The notes: a model not told the origin generated them from the sequence alone. Positions 8,796 to 19,700 are shown, numbered from the stretch's first letter. The stretch is DNA of 34,224 nt from Mucilaginibacter sp. (GCA_028287925.1 JAQBOS010000075.1:1-34224), one strand, 5' to 3'. Made by a program: numbers and translations.

Positions 8796-10106
8796 TCAGC
8801 GCACCTTATTCCCAACAACCCAGGTGGTTGCAGTTAGCGTTGACAGCCAATCTGCAAAAGGCGCATATACATCTGCTGTAACAGTGTTGCCCACATTCAT
8901 TATCCTGTCGTTTATATGCGCCCTTGCGGGGTCTATCTGGTTTGCCGATGTCCCGCTATCATTTAAATATTCATCTCCCAACCCTATCATATGGCCAAAT
9001 TCATGAGCAGATGTATTTTGGGTAAAGGTTGTGTTATCGTTTCCATCATTGACAGAAAAGCTGGTGCCTGCCCTGATAGCAGACCCTTTGGCGCTGTGAT
9101 TTTTATTGGCATTCTCATCCAGTTGCACAGTATGAAAACTTACATTATCCCTGATGTAAGTTTTCCTGGCATCCATAGTCCATGCCTTCTTGTTCAGTAT
9201 GATATTATTAAGAGCCGCTGCTTCTTCATTTGCGTCCGTCATCTGGTGTACCACATTCTCATCAAAATTAATTTTGACATGTGCCGATCGCTTATTACCA
9301 GCTGGTTCTGCTAACAAAAACCGGTCATCCCAAATATCCCTGATAGCCTTTTCATAATCGCTTACATAACCATTACGCTTTGCATCATCCCATCCATGAG
9401 GAAAGATCCATGCCAATGAAAAGGTAACCGTAAAAGCGGATGAGCTTTCATCGTATGAAACCTTTGCATCAGGAAAGGGGGAGCTTCTGTTACTTTTCAC
9501 CTGCTTGTTATTCCGGGAGTCGAGACTGTACTCTGAAGTTGTATTCTGTGTACCAATGGTCACTGCATACCTTTGAACTTTCTGACCGGTGTTATTTTGT
9601 TGCATTACATGTGTAAGTTCATGAGCCAGCAAACGTTTTCCATCGGATGCGCCCGGCGCATATTTTCCAGAATTAAAATAAATATCGTTGCCGACGGTAA
9701 GTGCCTGGGCGTTTAAGTCGTTGGATATTTGCGCAGCATAATCTCCGGTATGGATCTTTACATCTGAAAAATCACTGCCAAAGCGATTTTCCATAAAACT
9801 TTTAGTGTTATCGGCCATTGGGTTGCCGCCACCCCTGGTACTTTCTATTTTATTTGAAACTGCATCGCCCGCTGCGCCGTCACCTTTTGCCTGGGCAAAT
9901 GGCTTAGCAGGGCTGTTTGATGGCTTAAGGCGTACGTGCTCATCATCATAGTCACCAGGCGAGTGCGCAGCTGCTTTACGCTGAATTAAGGTTGTATTCG
10001 GTATTTGCATAACGCTCCCCGCCTGGGCTTTACGCTGAATTGCAGCAGTACCCGCAGGCATCATTGCTGAATTTTCAGTACCGGGTTTACGCTTATACCT
10101 TTTCAT
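8796..10106 (-). CDS. DUF4157 (eCIS_core) protein with C-terminal metzincin-like zinc metalloprotease domain
   Basis: 436 aa; HLL/RLLAHELTHVMQQ in the DUF4157 domain and a second zinc-binding motif AHEFGHMIGLGDEY followed by a downstream IMNVG Met-turn-like motif. Confidence 0.85.
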   Translation of the reverse strand: MKRYKRKPGTENSAMMPAGTAAIQRKAQAGSVMQIPNTTLIQRKAAAHSPGDYDDEHVRLKPSNSPAKPFAQAKGDGAAGDAVSNKIESTRGGGNPMADNTKSFMENRFGSDFSDVKIHTGDYAAQISNDLNAQALTVGNDIYFNSGKYAPGASDGKRLLAHELTHVMQQNNTGQKVQRYAVTIGTQNTTSEYSLDSRNNKQVKSNRSSPFPDAKVSYDESSSAFTVTFSLAWIFPHGWDDAKRNGYVSDYEKAIRDIWDDRFLLAEPAGNKRSAHVKINFDENVVHQMTDANEEAAALNNIILNKKAWTMDARKTYIRDNVSFHTVQLDENANKNHSAKGSAIRAGTSFSVNDGNDNTTFTQNTSAHEFGHMIGLGDEYLNDSGTSANQIDPARAHINDRIMNVGNTVTADVYAPFADWLSTLTATTWVVGNKVR

Positions 10107-10140
10107 ACCTTATCAATTAATTACAATAGCAAAACCCTCT

Positions 10141-10235
10141 GGTGTTAAGTCAACAGTCTTTAGTCGCAAGTCTTAAGTCAGATTCGGTCTTTTTCTGACT
10201 TAGAACTTGAGACTTTCGACTCAAGACTAAGCGTC
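10141..10235. repeat. Dispersed imperfect hairpin repeat, copy A
   Basis: GGTGTTAAGTCAACAGTCTTTAGTCGCAAGTCTTAAGTCAGATTCGGTCTTTTTCTGACTTAGAACTTGAGACTTTCGACTCAAGACTAAGCGTC; near-identical in the same orientation at 29679..29766; arms are imperfectly self-complementary. Confidence 0.9.
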
Positions 10236-10265
10236 AATTCATAATTGACACCATGCCAGGCTACC

Positions 10266-11714
10266 TCACATTGTTTTTCCTTCTTTTTTAAATTCCTTTT
10301 TTATGCCAAGGATGATATCATCAACTTCTATTTTTTTATCCCCCCTGTTTAAAGCCATTAACGAGGCGTACTGAATAACATTCATAATGGAACCACCCGA
10401 AAGCTCGTGCTGATGAGCTATCTGTTGTAAATGATCACTATCCGGAGGGATACATTCAGCGCTAAAACCTGCGCTCCAAATCCTTAACCGCTCACGGCCC
10501 TGAGGTTTTTGAAAATGAATTATTGAATTTAAACGGCGGGTAAAGGCTTCGTCAACGTTATTCCGCATATTACTGGCCAGGATCACTAAGCCGGGGTAGT
10601 CTTCCAGCCGCTGTAACAGGTAGGCAACCTCCTGGTTGGCATACTTATCATTTGAATCTGAAATGCTTGTCCGTTTACTGAAAAGTGCATCAGCCTCATC
10701 AAAAAACAGGATCCAATTTTTATTTTCCGCTTTCTTAAAAACCTTTTCGAGGTTTTTTTCCGTTTCGCCTATATATTTTGAAACCACCATTGAAAGGTCA
10801 ATCCTATATACGTCAAGGTTAAACAATTTGCCCAAAAGCATTGCGGTTAGTGTTTTACCTGTGCCCGGCGAGCCATGAAACAATGCTTTGAAACCCGGTT
10901 TTATCTTTTTGCTCATCCCCCAGTCTGCTTGCAGCGTTTGCCCATGCTGCAGCCAGATCCGTATTTCGTCCAATTGCTGCATGGTGTATTCATCCACTAT
11001 CAAATCACTCCAATCCATTCCTGTGATTAGCCTTTTCGCCGGAAAATCCGGGCTAAACTGGGGTTTGCGTAAATTGCCTGTGGTAAAAAAATCAACATAT
11101 TCATCAGTTACATTTATTATGCTGCAGTAAAAAGGCTCGGTAGCGCTGCCCTGATCAAGCTGGAGGATGTTATGGGCAAAGAAAACGTGATCAGGTTCAA
11201 AAATTCTGTACAATTTAAAACGATAGCTAAGGTCATTCCCGCCTAACAAAAAAAGAGCCGTCTCAATTGTAGGTATAAAACCGCCGTGCCTGCTTCCTTT
11301 AACACCGCCAAATTCGGTGTAACCCCTCCCGGTGGCTTTATTAACAGAAAAAAAGGCATCCAGTAAATGAGGTTGTATATAAGGCATCAAGGCCAGTATT
11401 AATAGCAATCGTTCATCCGGATTCAGTTTGTAATAACTTACAAAATCGGAATAAACAGAATGATCATTACTAAGATCAGGGATTGGAACATCGGTTATAG
11501 CCGGGGTTACATCGTCGGAATTTACAATAACTTCCGATTTCTCTTTATCAGCACTTAGATACAGTTTTTCAGCAGGGAAAAAATCCAGCATCTTTTTATT
11601 AACCACATTTACAAACCATGTGATCTCTCTTGCCAAAGTTTCCGCATTCTGATCAATCACACCCGGCACAGGGGCTGGTTTGGGTTGTTCTATATTTTTT
11701 CCCGATTTCTTCAT
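10266..11714 (-). CDS. AAA+ ATPase of eCIS (Pvc15-like)
   Basis: 482 aa; Walker A HGSPGTGKTLTAM, Walker B WILFFDEADALFSKR; position at the end of the structural operon matches Pvc15/Afp15. Confidence 0.9.
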   Translation of the reverse strand: MKKSGKNIEQPKPAPVPGVIDQNAETLAREITWFVNVVNKKMLDFFPAEKLYLSADKEKSEVIVNSDDVTPAITDVPIPDLSNDHSVYSDFVSYYKLNPDERLLLILALMPYIQPHLLDAFFSVNKATGRGYTEFGGVKGSRHGGFIPTIETALFLLGGNDLSYRFKLYRIFEPDHVFFAHNILQLDQGSATEPFYCSIINVTDEYVDFFTTGNLRKPQFSPDFPAKRLITGMDWSDLIVDEYTMQQLDEIRIWLQHGQTLQADWGMSKKIKPGFKALFHGSPGTGKTLTAMLLGKLFNLDVYRIDLSMVVSKYIGETEKNLEKVFKKAENKNWILFFDEADALFSKRTSISDSNDKYANQEVAYLLQRLEDYPGLVILASNMRNNVDEAFTRRLNSIIHFQKPQGRERLRIWSAGFSAECIPPDSDHLQQIAHQHELSGGSIMNVIQYASLMALNRGDKKIEVDDIILGIKKEFKKEGKTM

Positions 11715-11723
11715 AATTATAAT

Positions 11724-13157
11724 TTACCATTCAACAGATAACAGGTAGTTATTCCACACTAAACTGATAGTAGAATATCCCCATGGAATATTATCAAGTA
11801 ATACATCCATTGTTTTTCGCTCAACCTGCAAAAGCCAGGCATTTTCCTTTTTTGTTAGCAATCCGTCCCGTTTAAGAAAGGCTTCGCGCAGGCCATCAAT
11901 TGAAGTATTTTTAAGCGCGCTCCAATGTGCTATTACAGCTTTTAAAAGCGATTCGCCTTCCTCCATTTCTTTATCTTCCAAAATAATATTTAAAGGAACC
12001 GGCGTCTCTACCGGCAAGCCGCATAATATTTTTTCAAAAACAATGGAGTATTCCGGTACCAGCTGATGTCCGTTGCTTAAAAATTTCAATAAATGAACGG
12101 CTCTGAAAGCACAATCCATGTTCTTCCAATTACCATTCTCCAACAAATTCAGCTCGTCAAAAAATGCCTTTAAGAATGGGGCCAGCAAAACAATGCCCGC
12201 GTATTTAACCGAATATTTATCAGCAGCCTCCTCAACTGAATATTCTGAAGGTGTTGTTTGCTCTTCAGTAATATCATCCGCCTGCTTTAAAGCAATTTCA
12301 GTTATAAATTCACCGTTATTTGTGGTATTAATATTTGTAAATTCTGTAATCGTCGAATCGGCAAGTGCCTGGTTTTGGATTAAAATGGTTTCAATATATG
12401 TTTTGAATATTTGCGCCAAAACTTCAACATTATCAATATTTGAAAATATTAAAGGGGCGTTTTTTATCAGGATATCATTAATAATTGGTTCATTATTAAT
12501 GATATTCACATCCGTAATGCCTGCAAATTGACTTTGCAAGCCTGTGTTTTTTAACTCACTTATTTTATCAATAAGCCTGGCAATCCAACCGGAAAATATT
12601 TCATGCGTTTTTTTAAGATCGGCTGATAAATTTATAACCAGGCTTTTTGACTGATCATTAAGCTGCCATAGAATGCGCTGCCATATTTTCTCTTTTAACT
12701 TGTTTTGGAAAAAGAAACGCCTGAACAAATTCCCCTGATTTGTAAATACATCTGCACATATTTCATCCAGGTTTACTGCTGTTTCATCGGTCCACCATGG
12801 TAATGTGCCGTTTACCAAAAAGTACAAAAGCATTTCGGCTTGTGATAGCTGACCGGAAGCCTGCCGCTGAGCCGGTTCAATTTCTGAAAGCCTTTTCGTT
12901 AATTCGCGTTCAAATTTTAAGCTTAATACTTTTTTAAAATCGGTTCCAAATGTATGCTTGCTAAAAGCACCCAGATCCAGCTCAAGCTTATCTATTTTCA
13001 GATTCTCATTTTCACCTATATGTGCCGAACAAACTTCTTCAATAATTTCAGCTATCTCTGACTGAAAGGTTTGAGCAAAGTTTTGCCGCAGGTTAAATGA
13101 CATCTCCTCATCGGGGCAAATAACTTCAAACTGTAAACTATTTACTGCGTGTGCCAT
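11724..13157 (-). CDS. Contractile injection system tape measure protein
   Basis: 477 aa; characteristic C-terminal region AGIVLLAPFLKAFFDELNLLENG...RAVHLLKFLSNG...EKILCGLP...ESLLKAVIAHWSALKNTSIDGLREAFLKRDGLL...WLLQVERKTMDVLLDNIPWGYSTI..W, which I recognise as the CIS_TMP family. Confidence 0.85.
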   Translation of the reverse strand: MAHAVNSLQFEVICPDEEMSFNLRQNFAQTFQSEIAEIIEEVCSAHIGENENLKIDKLELDLGAFSKHTFGTDFKKVLSLKFERELTKRLSEIEPAQRQASGQLSQAEMLLYFLVNGTLPWWTDETAVNLDEICADVFTNQGNLFRRFFFQNKLKEKIWQRILWQLNDQSKSLVINLSADLKKTHEIFSGWIARLIDKISELKNTGLQSQFAGITDVNIINNEPIINDILIKNAPLIFSNIDNVEVLAQIFKTYIETILIQNQALADSTITEFTNINTTNNGEFITEIALKQADDITEEQTTPSEYSVEEAADKYSVKYAGIVLLAPFLKAFFDELNLLENGNWKNMDCAFRAVHLLKFLSNGHQLVPEYSIVFEKILCGLPVETPVPLNIILEDKEMEEGESLLKAVIAHWSALKNTSIDGLREAFLKRDGLLTKKENAWLLQVERKTMDVLLDNIPWGYSTISLVWNNYLLSVEW

Positions 13158-16100
13158 TTACATCCTCATTTATGGTTGCCGGCGGCGGCGCAGTTTCATG
13201 GCTACAATCATCATCGCATACACCGCATGGCTTTAATGTATTAATAATATCAACCAACGGGTTCACCACTTCATAATCAGGCACTTCTGTTTGCGCCATT
13301 TCAAGCAGCCATGCATTATATGCCTTTTCAAACCGTTGCATTTCTTCAATGCCAATCCACATTACTTTTGTTTGGACATGTGCCGGCGATTCTGATAAAA
13401 TTGTTTTTTCAACCAGGTTTCTGAATGCCGGGTTACGGAGCCGTTTTGGCCAGCAAGGCAACACTACCGTAGTTTTAAACGAATAAGGATCGGCATTCCC
13501 GTCGCACGGGGATGCATTACAATACAGGTCCAGCTCGTATCCAAAATATTGCATCAAACCGCTTATTTCATTTTCAATATCAAAAGGATCTAATGCAGCG
13601 TTGGCGTTATCTGTATTTTTATTAAATATAAAAATGCTCTGTGCAAGTACCACCCCATTATCACCATGAATTATGAAGCCGTATTTTACCGGGCTTTCCT
13701 GGTCAGCTACAATCTCATAGTTCCCCCGCTCCGATCCAAATTCGCACAGGTCATTTATCCGTTGAACCATGTCTTCGTATTTTCTGAATTTTAACAGAAC
13801 AGGATTAGGATCGCCCGGGGTAACTTTCTGAAAAAGAACAGATTTTTCGTACAGATCTGTGCCGGGGGTATGCCTTAAGTATTGAAGGATCCATGGCATG
13901 GTATCATAACATTTATCGGCAGGTAACCTTGAAATCTTTTTCCGGTAAGGCGGCTCTTCTATAGCTTCGTCCTGTACTGAATTTAAATCGCAGCCATCTA
14001 AACAAATATTTAAAAAGCTCACCGGCTCATCAACATTATTTTCGTCCAGCACCTCGTCCAGCTTGGGCCGCAATAATATATGCTCAACCATATGCATGCC
14101 TTCGTTATTGTTTATCAGCACCATTATTTGCTGTAACCTCTCAAATGCTTTATCTCTGTCTTCTTTTTTTGTAAAATGTTCGCTGCTGCCTAATAAAACT
14201 GCGGTAGCTGCATCAGTACTATCATACAAGTCAAACCAAAATTTTCCAACTAATCCTGCGGCCTTACGACTGCGGGTTTTTAGCTCATCACTAAATTTGA
14301 AATAAGTACGATCATCTGCATGCTCCAGTATATCCTCCATCAATAATTCAGTGCAGCAGCCCTGCATTACTTCAACACTCGTAAAAATTACTTTGGTTTT
14401 ATCTTTCGGATCATGTATTTTAATAACGTTCAGCGGCACTCCGCTTTTTGTTACTTTTTGTACAGGTGGCTTATTTGGATCATCCTGCTCCATTAAGGGC
14501 TCACTCGCCAGGTAATCAGGAACCAGCGATCTTCTTTGGATGTCGCTAAAGCCAAGCAGCCTGCCTATTCTCCGTTCTGCTCCTGATACATTATTTGTAT
14601 TCCAGGTTTTATTAAATGCGTAATTATAAGCCTTGCCTCTCTGGCTGCTTATAAATTTATACTCATCGTCTTTAAGTATATTTATCTTATCCTGTATCAA
14701 CCGTGTAGCCACATCCTGCGGTTCAAGCCATCCCATCAGTGATTGATATTCCGACAAATCTTCGCTAAAACGGGCCAGCATATGATCTAAAAAAACATTG
14801 CGCCTGTCCTCAAATAATTTTGGCGTTTCAACAAGGCTTTGAACAACCGCCACAAAATCCTGTAAGATCAGATCAAAGTGATTGCTGCCATGGTTTCCTT
14901 TATCTATCAGCAACTCATTTAAATTTTCAATCTCGGTAAGCGCGCGGGTAAAATAGGTGTGTTTTACAGTATCATCAAAAGTAAAAAGGTCTCTCAAGTG
15001 ATCAAGCTGCACCAGGTAGTCAGCAAGTATTTGTTCAAAAAACAATAAATATCCGCCAAGCTGAAGCGCCTGGGCCTGGCGTGCCTCATCGGCATTGCCG
15101 GGAAGACCCGCACGATCGCTCACTCCATAAGTAATAGGCAATGAATAAGTAACCGGATAGTAATCCTCCAGGTCCATATATTCGCCGTTTGGTACCGGGA
15201 AATCCAGGTCAGTGCCCACAAGCTTATACTTACGCTCTGCGGTTTTCATGTCTTTAAAAGCCTTCAGCATTTTAGCAGGCAAACGGTCTTTGGTGCTGCC
15301 TGTATAGTAGGTAATAAATTCGCGCTCTTTGCAAAACATTATTTGCGACATAGCCGGTTGGATCCGGGCTATTTTGCGTTCATTCTGCAGCTGATTAACC
15401 CATTCGTAAAAATAGTTTTTAGATGCAGATTTACCTGTTACGCCATTAAATGGTAAATGAAGATAAGTTATGGCCTTTATACCTTTAATGTTTGATATTT
15501 CGGCAATTATATCAGACAGCATTATATTGCGAAACAAGCTGGTATTTTCCAGGTCAACATCATCAATAAATCCATGTTTTAAAGCAGGGCCTTCAAAGAT
15601 CTCGTCAACCTGGTAATTTTTATCCAGCATTTGCTGAATGGTATAAAAAGGTACCGATGGGGTAAAATATTTGTAGATGGTAAAAAACATTTGCGCTAAT
15701 ACCAGGTCTGGGTCGGCATATTCTTCCAGTACTATAGAGGCACCAATCCCAAAATCAAGATATTCAACCGCATCTATACTTAAAAAATCTTCGCATAAAT
15801 TACGGTTTGCAGCTAAACGATCAATTACTACCTGCCTAACTTCTTCGCGTTTTCCTCCATCAATAATATCTTCTTCATATTCAATCATTACATTGTATAA
15901 ACCTTCAATCTCAACAATTTCCGGTGCAATGTAGGTGATGTTTGCCGCGTCGCGCTGCTCTTGCTTTAGTTCGGTTATTTGGTTTTCAAGGTCGCTAATG
16001 TCTGCTTTCAGCCTGTCAATCACAGTTACATCAGAATCGGCCGGTAATTTTGAAAGCTCATCCATTTTTGCTTTCAGCTTAGGAACAAACGCATTAATAG

Positions 16101-16644
16101 CAGCAGTTACATCAGTTAGTTTCTGGCTGCGTTCTGCTTTTGCAGCAGTAATACTTACATCGTTAACACCAAGCTTTCCGTAACAGATCTTTTCTTCTTT
16201 ATCTTCACAGTCGCAATCATAATCCATCCTTTTTTCAAAATGATTATAATCAATCCAAATGGGCACTTCATAATCTTTACTCAGGGTTAGCCAGGCATTT
16301 CTTACCCCAACAATATCAATAATCAGCTTTCGGTAATCATTAATATTAAGAGCGTTGTTATGTAAAATATGTTTGGCTGTATAAAAAACCTGGTTCCAGG
16401 TATCATTCGTAAGCTGCTTAGGTGCAAGCAGATCTTTTATATCAAAATCCGTCCTGTATGAAAGATCGGTTATTGCATAACATACGGCTTCTAAAATAGT
16501 GATCCCCGGGTCTGAGAAATTATAATTCGTCCAAATGTCGCTACCTAATTCTTCAATCAGTTTAATGCCCTCAGAGCGAAGTGAAGTATAATCTTCTGCA
16601 GGGAGAAGCGGGTTATTTTTTATTAATGAAACCGAATTTGACAT
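13138..16644 (-). CDS. Second baseplate J-like protein (Pvc12-like)
   Basis: 1168 aa; N-terminal SDIWTNYNFSDPGITILEAVCYAITDLSYRTDFDIKDLLA is typical of gp6/J-like baseplate proteins; overlaps the tape-measure start by 20 bp. Confidence 0.82.
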   Translation of the reverse strand: MSNSVSLIKNNPLLPAEDYTSLRSEGIKLIEELGSDIWTNYNFSDPGITILEAVCYAITDLSYRTDFDIKDLLAPKQLTNDTWNQVFYTAKHILHNNALNINDYRKLIIDIVGVRNAWLTLSKDYEVPIWIDYNHFEKRMDYDCDCEDKEEKICYGKLGVNDVSITAAKAERSQKLTDVTAAINAFVPKLKAKMDELSKLPADSDVTVIDRLKADISDLENQITELKQEQRDAANITYIAPEIVEIEGLYNVMIEYEEDIIDGGKREEVRQVVIDRLAANRNLCEDFLSIDAVEYLDFGIGASIVLEEYADPDLVLAQMFFTIYKYFTPSVPFYTIQQMLDKNYQVDEIFEGPALKHGFIDDVDLENTSLFRNIMLSDIIAEISNIKGIKAITYLHLPFNGVTGKSASKNYFYEWVNQLQNERKIARIQPAMSQIMFCKEREFITYYTGSTKDRLPAKMLKAFKDMKTAERKYKLVGTDLDFPVPNGEYMDLEDYYPVTYSLPITYGVSDRAGLPGNADEARQAQALQLGGYLLFFEQILADYLVQLDHLRDLFTFDDTVKHTYFTRALTEIENLNELLIDKGNHGSNHFDLILQDFVAVVQSLVETPKLFEDRRNVFLDHMLARFSEDLSEYQSLMGWLEPQDVATRLIQDKINILKDDEYKFISSQRGKAYNYAFNKTWNTNNVSGAERRIGRLLGFSDIQRRSLVPDYLASEPLMEQDDPNKPPVQKVTKSGVPLNVIKIHDPKDKTKVIFTSVEVMQGCCTELLMEDILEHADDRTYFKFSDELKTRSRKAAGLVGKFWFDLYDSTDAATAVLLGSSEHFTKKEDRDKAFERLQQIMVLINNNEGMHMVEHILLRPKLDEVLDENNVDEPVSFLNICLDGCDLNSVQDEAIEEPPYRKKISRLPADKCYDTMPWILQYLRHTPGTDLYEKSVLFQKVTPGDPNPVLLKFRKYEDMVQRINDLCEFGSERGNYEIVADQESPVKYGFIIHGDNGVVLAQSIFIFNKNTDNANAALDPFDIENEISGLMQYFGYELDLYCNASPCDGNADPYSFKTTVVLPCWPKRLRNPAFRNLVEKTILSESPAHVQTKVMWIGIEEMQRFEKAYNAWLLEMAQTEVPDYEVVNPLVDIINTLKPCGVCDDDCSHETAPPPATINEDVNGTRSK

Positions 16645-16726
16645 AGCAGTAGTTTTTATAGAAATGCTTTTGATATATTTATTATTACCTGCTTTAATTT
16701 GTATTTGCAGGCCTGTACATTATTTG

Positions 16727-19700
16727 TTAAGTCGTTTTATTATCAGGACTTTTAGCCGGATCAGCAGCAGCATTCGCAGGCTGATCATTGGTTGGAGCCG
16801 GGTCGGCTGATTTACCTTTAACCACACTTTTAAAAAAATCCTCAGCCTTTTTTACCGCAGCCTTACTCTTAGTGGTAAATTTGCTGGTTTGATCTTTCAA
16901 AACTTTATCGATCCCGACAATTGCATCTTCAATTTTCTCGGATATTTTTTCCATCTCCGATGACTTATCAGTTGCAGTGACTGCTTCTGCATTATTATCA
17001 ACAGCAGCTGCGTCTGCGGTTGGTGTTGTCCCGGCAGCTTTAGCGACGGCACTGGCCGGATCCGAAGCTCTTTCGGCTAAATTTGTTGTATTTGCTACCT
17101 GAACGGCAGGGGTTGAAGCATCTGTGGCTTTTTCTGCTGCAACTGTTGGATCTGCTGTTTTAGCAGCGGCAATTTCCGGTGCTGCTGCTTTTTCAGCTAT
17201 AACCCCTGTTTCAACCGAACTTTCGGCAAGTGCCGGTACGACAATTACTTTATCCTCAGCTATAGCAGGTGTTGCTGTATTTTCAGCTGGTGCTGCTATT
17301 TCGGCCAGGCCCTTTTCATCCACCGTTTTATTAATAGCAACACCTGTTCCAGCTATTTTACCGGGTGTAGTTGCAACTATGGTACCTCCGGCCAGTCTTG
17401 GGGCTTCAGTTACTATACTAACACCTGTTCCCGGGTGAAGCGTATCTACCGGTAATATTGCCACCGGTGGTTTGGCCATCAATCTTTTTTCACAAGGGGT
17501 TAGTTCTGTCGGTTCATCATAAAGAAGTATAATATGTTTAGGAGCCGATACCAGCAGCGATACTTGTGATGATGGCTTTGCAATTACATCCCCTATAAAA
17601 TAACCCTGATCTTTTAAAAACACTTCAATATCATTACATCCTGATACGGTATCCAATGCGGCAACAAAATCTTTATTGGTTACTTTTTTTGCATTGTGTT
17701 GTTTTGGCGGACAGCATTCGTCACGGCAAACTCCCATTAAAAAATCAGTTATAAAATCAACATAAGGTCTTTGTTCAATAAAGTTGATAATTGCCGATGC
17801 ATAGATCTTTTGTCCGAAATCAGCCTCAATGGTTTGATCAAAAGCCCAGGGGGTCAGGTATTGAACAATTTCATCATTCAATTTTTTCAGATAATACCCT
17901 TTATCAATCCCGCTTAAAAACTTCACCCTAAAAAACACAATCACCTGCTCATACACCGGGTTCCGGGCATGTACCTTTACAAATGGTGAAGTAAGGCCGC
18001 TTAAGTAATTTACTATTTCAATTAAGGTTAACCTGCTTGTTTTAGGCTGCAACGGGTTTGCTGCATTATCGTTTTTAAGATTTGGGACCGGAACTATAAG
18101 TACATTCCCTGTTGCCGATACCGGGCCACAGCATTTAATTTTCCCTAAATGCTCCCTGTGTGTCACCGGTTTACGGCAAACACAACCGGGGTCGGTATTG
18201 GTAACACATTTTACTTTAAAAACATTAGGAAAGCGGTCTAACACCAAGTGTTCATAGTCCCAGCTGGTTACAGCCCGGCCTTTATGGCGCAATCTTTCGC
18301 TTACGCGGGTATAATATTCTTTTCCAACCTCTTTATGTTTTCCATCAAACGAGGCAAATGGCTGCTGTACCTTGCTTATCTGCGCTACCGCAACTGATAA
18401 TTTACTGATAGTACCTGCAGGCAATGCATTATCAAAATGCTGCTGGCTGTTTCCCTGGTCGTAAAATTGCACTTCTGTTGCTTGTGCTATTACATCAATT
18501 AATTGCGGAATGCATTTGGAGCCATTGGTAACGCTTGCGCAAAACCAATATAAACCATCGGTAATAATAGTATGGTTGCTATTTGCATCACCCGGAACAT
18601 CAAGCTTAACAATTCCTGTTGTCTGAAAACCGTAAGTACTGTCTGATACCAGGTTTTCGGCTTTTAATGGCCGCCATTCGTTATAGATCAGGTACGACCA
18701 GTTTATTACAGGCGGGTCATCATCTTCATCAATTGCGCTGCCATCGGCAAATTCAAAAAGCAACGAAAGGGTTTGCAGCGGCTGTAAATTTTGCACGCCT
18801 ATAAATAATTGCCCCTCTTCCTGGATCTGTGCCGAATATTGGTTATTCCCACCATTGATCTCTTCATCTAACCCGCTCGATTCCAATATCAGCTGGTTTA
18901 ATCTCCTGTCGCCGGTTAAGGTAGGAAACTTCTTATCCGGATCTATGTATTCGGTATTATCAGCAACTTTACTTAAAAGCGCATTTTGATACTTGATGTT
19001 TGGGTTTAAATAGGTAAACTGGGGTAAAAGAGCGTCATTGGCATCAACCATCAAAGGATTTCTTATTATGCCGCGCGCTAAATTTTCATTTAAAAGACTA
19101 TTCTTATAGGTCTTCCTGTAGTTATCGTTATAGATAGGAAGATCAATGGTAGTTTCTACTGTTCCAAACGGGTAAACATGAAAAAATTGGTCTACCTGGG
19201 GGTCAAGGGCTGTTAGATCAGAAATATAACTAACCGATATATTTTTTATTTGTAACCGGGGCGCAATGTTTAAGCGCGACTGGATATCTCTATAATTATC
19301 TGAATCAGGACCAAAAACATTATCTATCCTTAAAAAACCCTTATCGGCATTAATATCATATTTGGGGAAATATTCAATCGGATTTCTGTCGATATATATA
19401 GCATCAGGAGGTGTGTAAGTTGCACCGGGAGTAGACGTGTTCTGGTTTAAAATATTAAACGTAAGGCTTGCCTGCGTAAACTGTTCTCCCGTATAATCTA
19501 CCAGGTTCAGCCAGTCATTGTTGCTCAGCACACTTATATTATATTCGGCAGGCATATCACCTTCGTCCTCATATTGTATTAATCCATCCTGAGTTTTCGT
19601 GATATTTAAGGCAAGCTGGCCAAGCGGTTTATTAAACACTTCATCGCTGCCAATGTAGAAAGAGGTGCCGAGTGTTGGCGTTGTGGTAAACGGATCAAAT

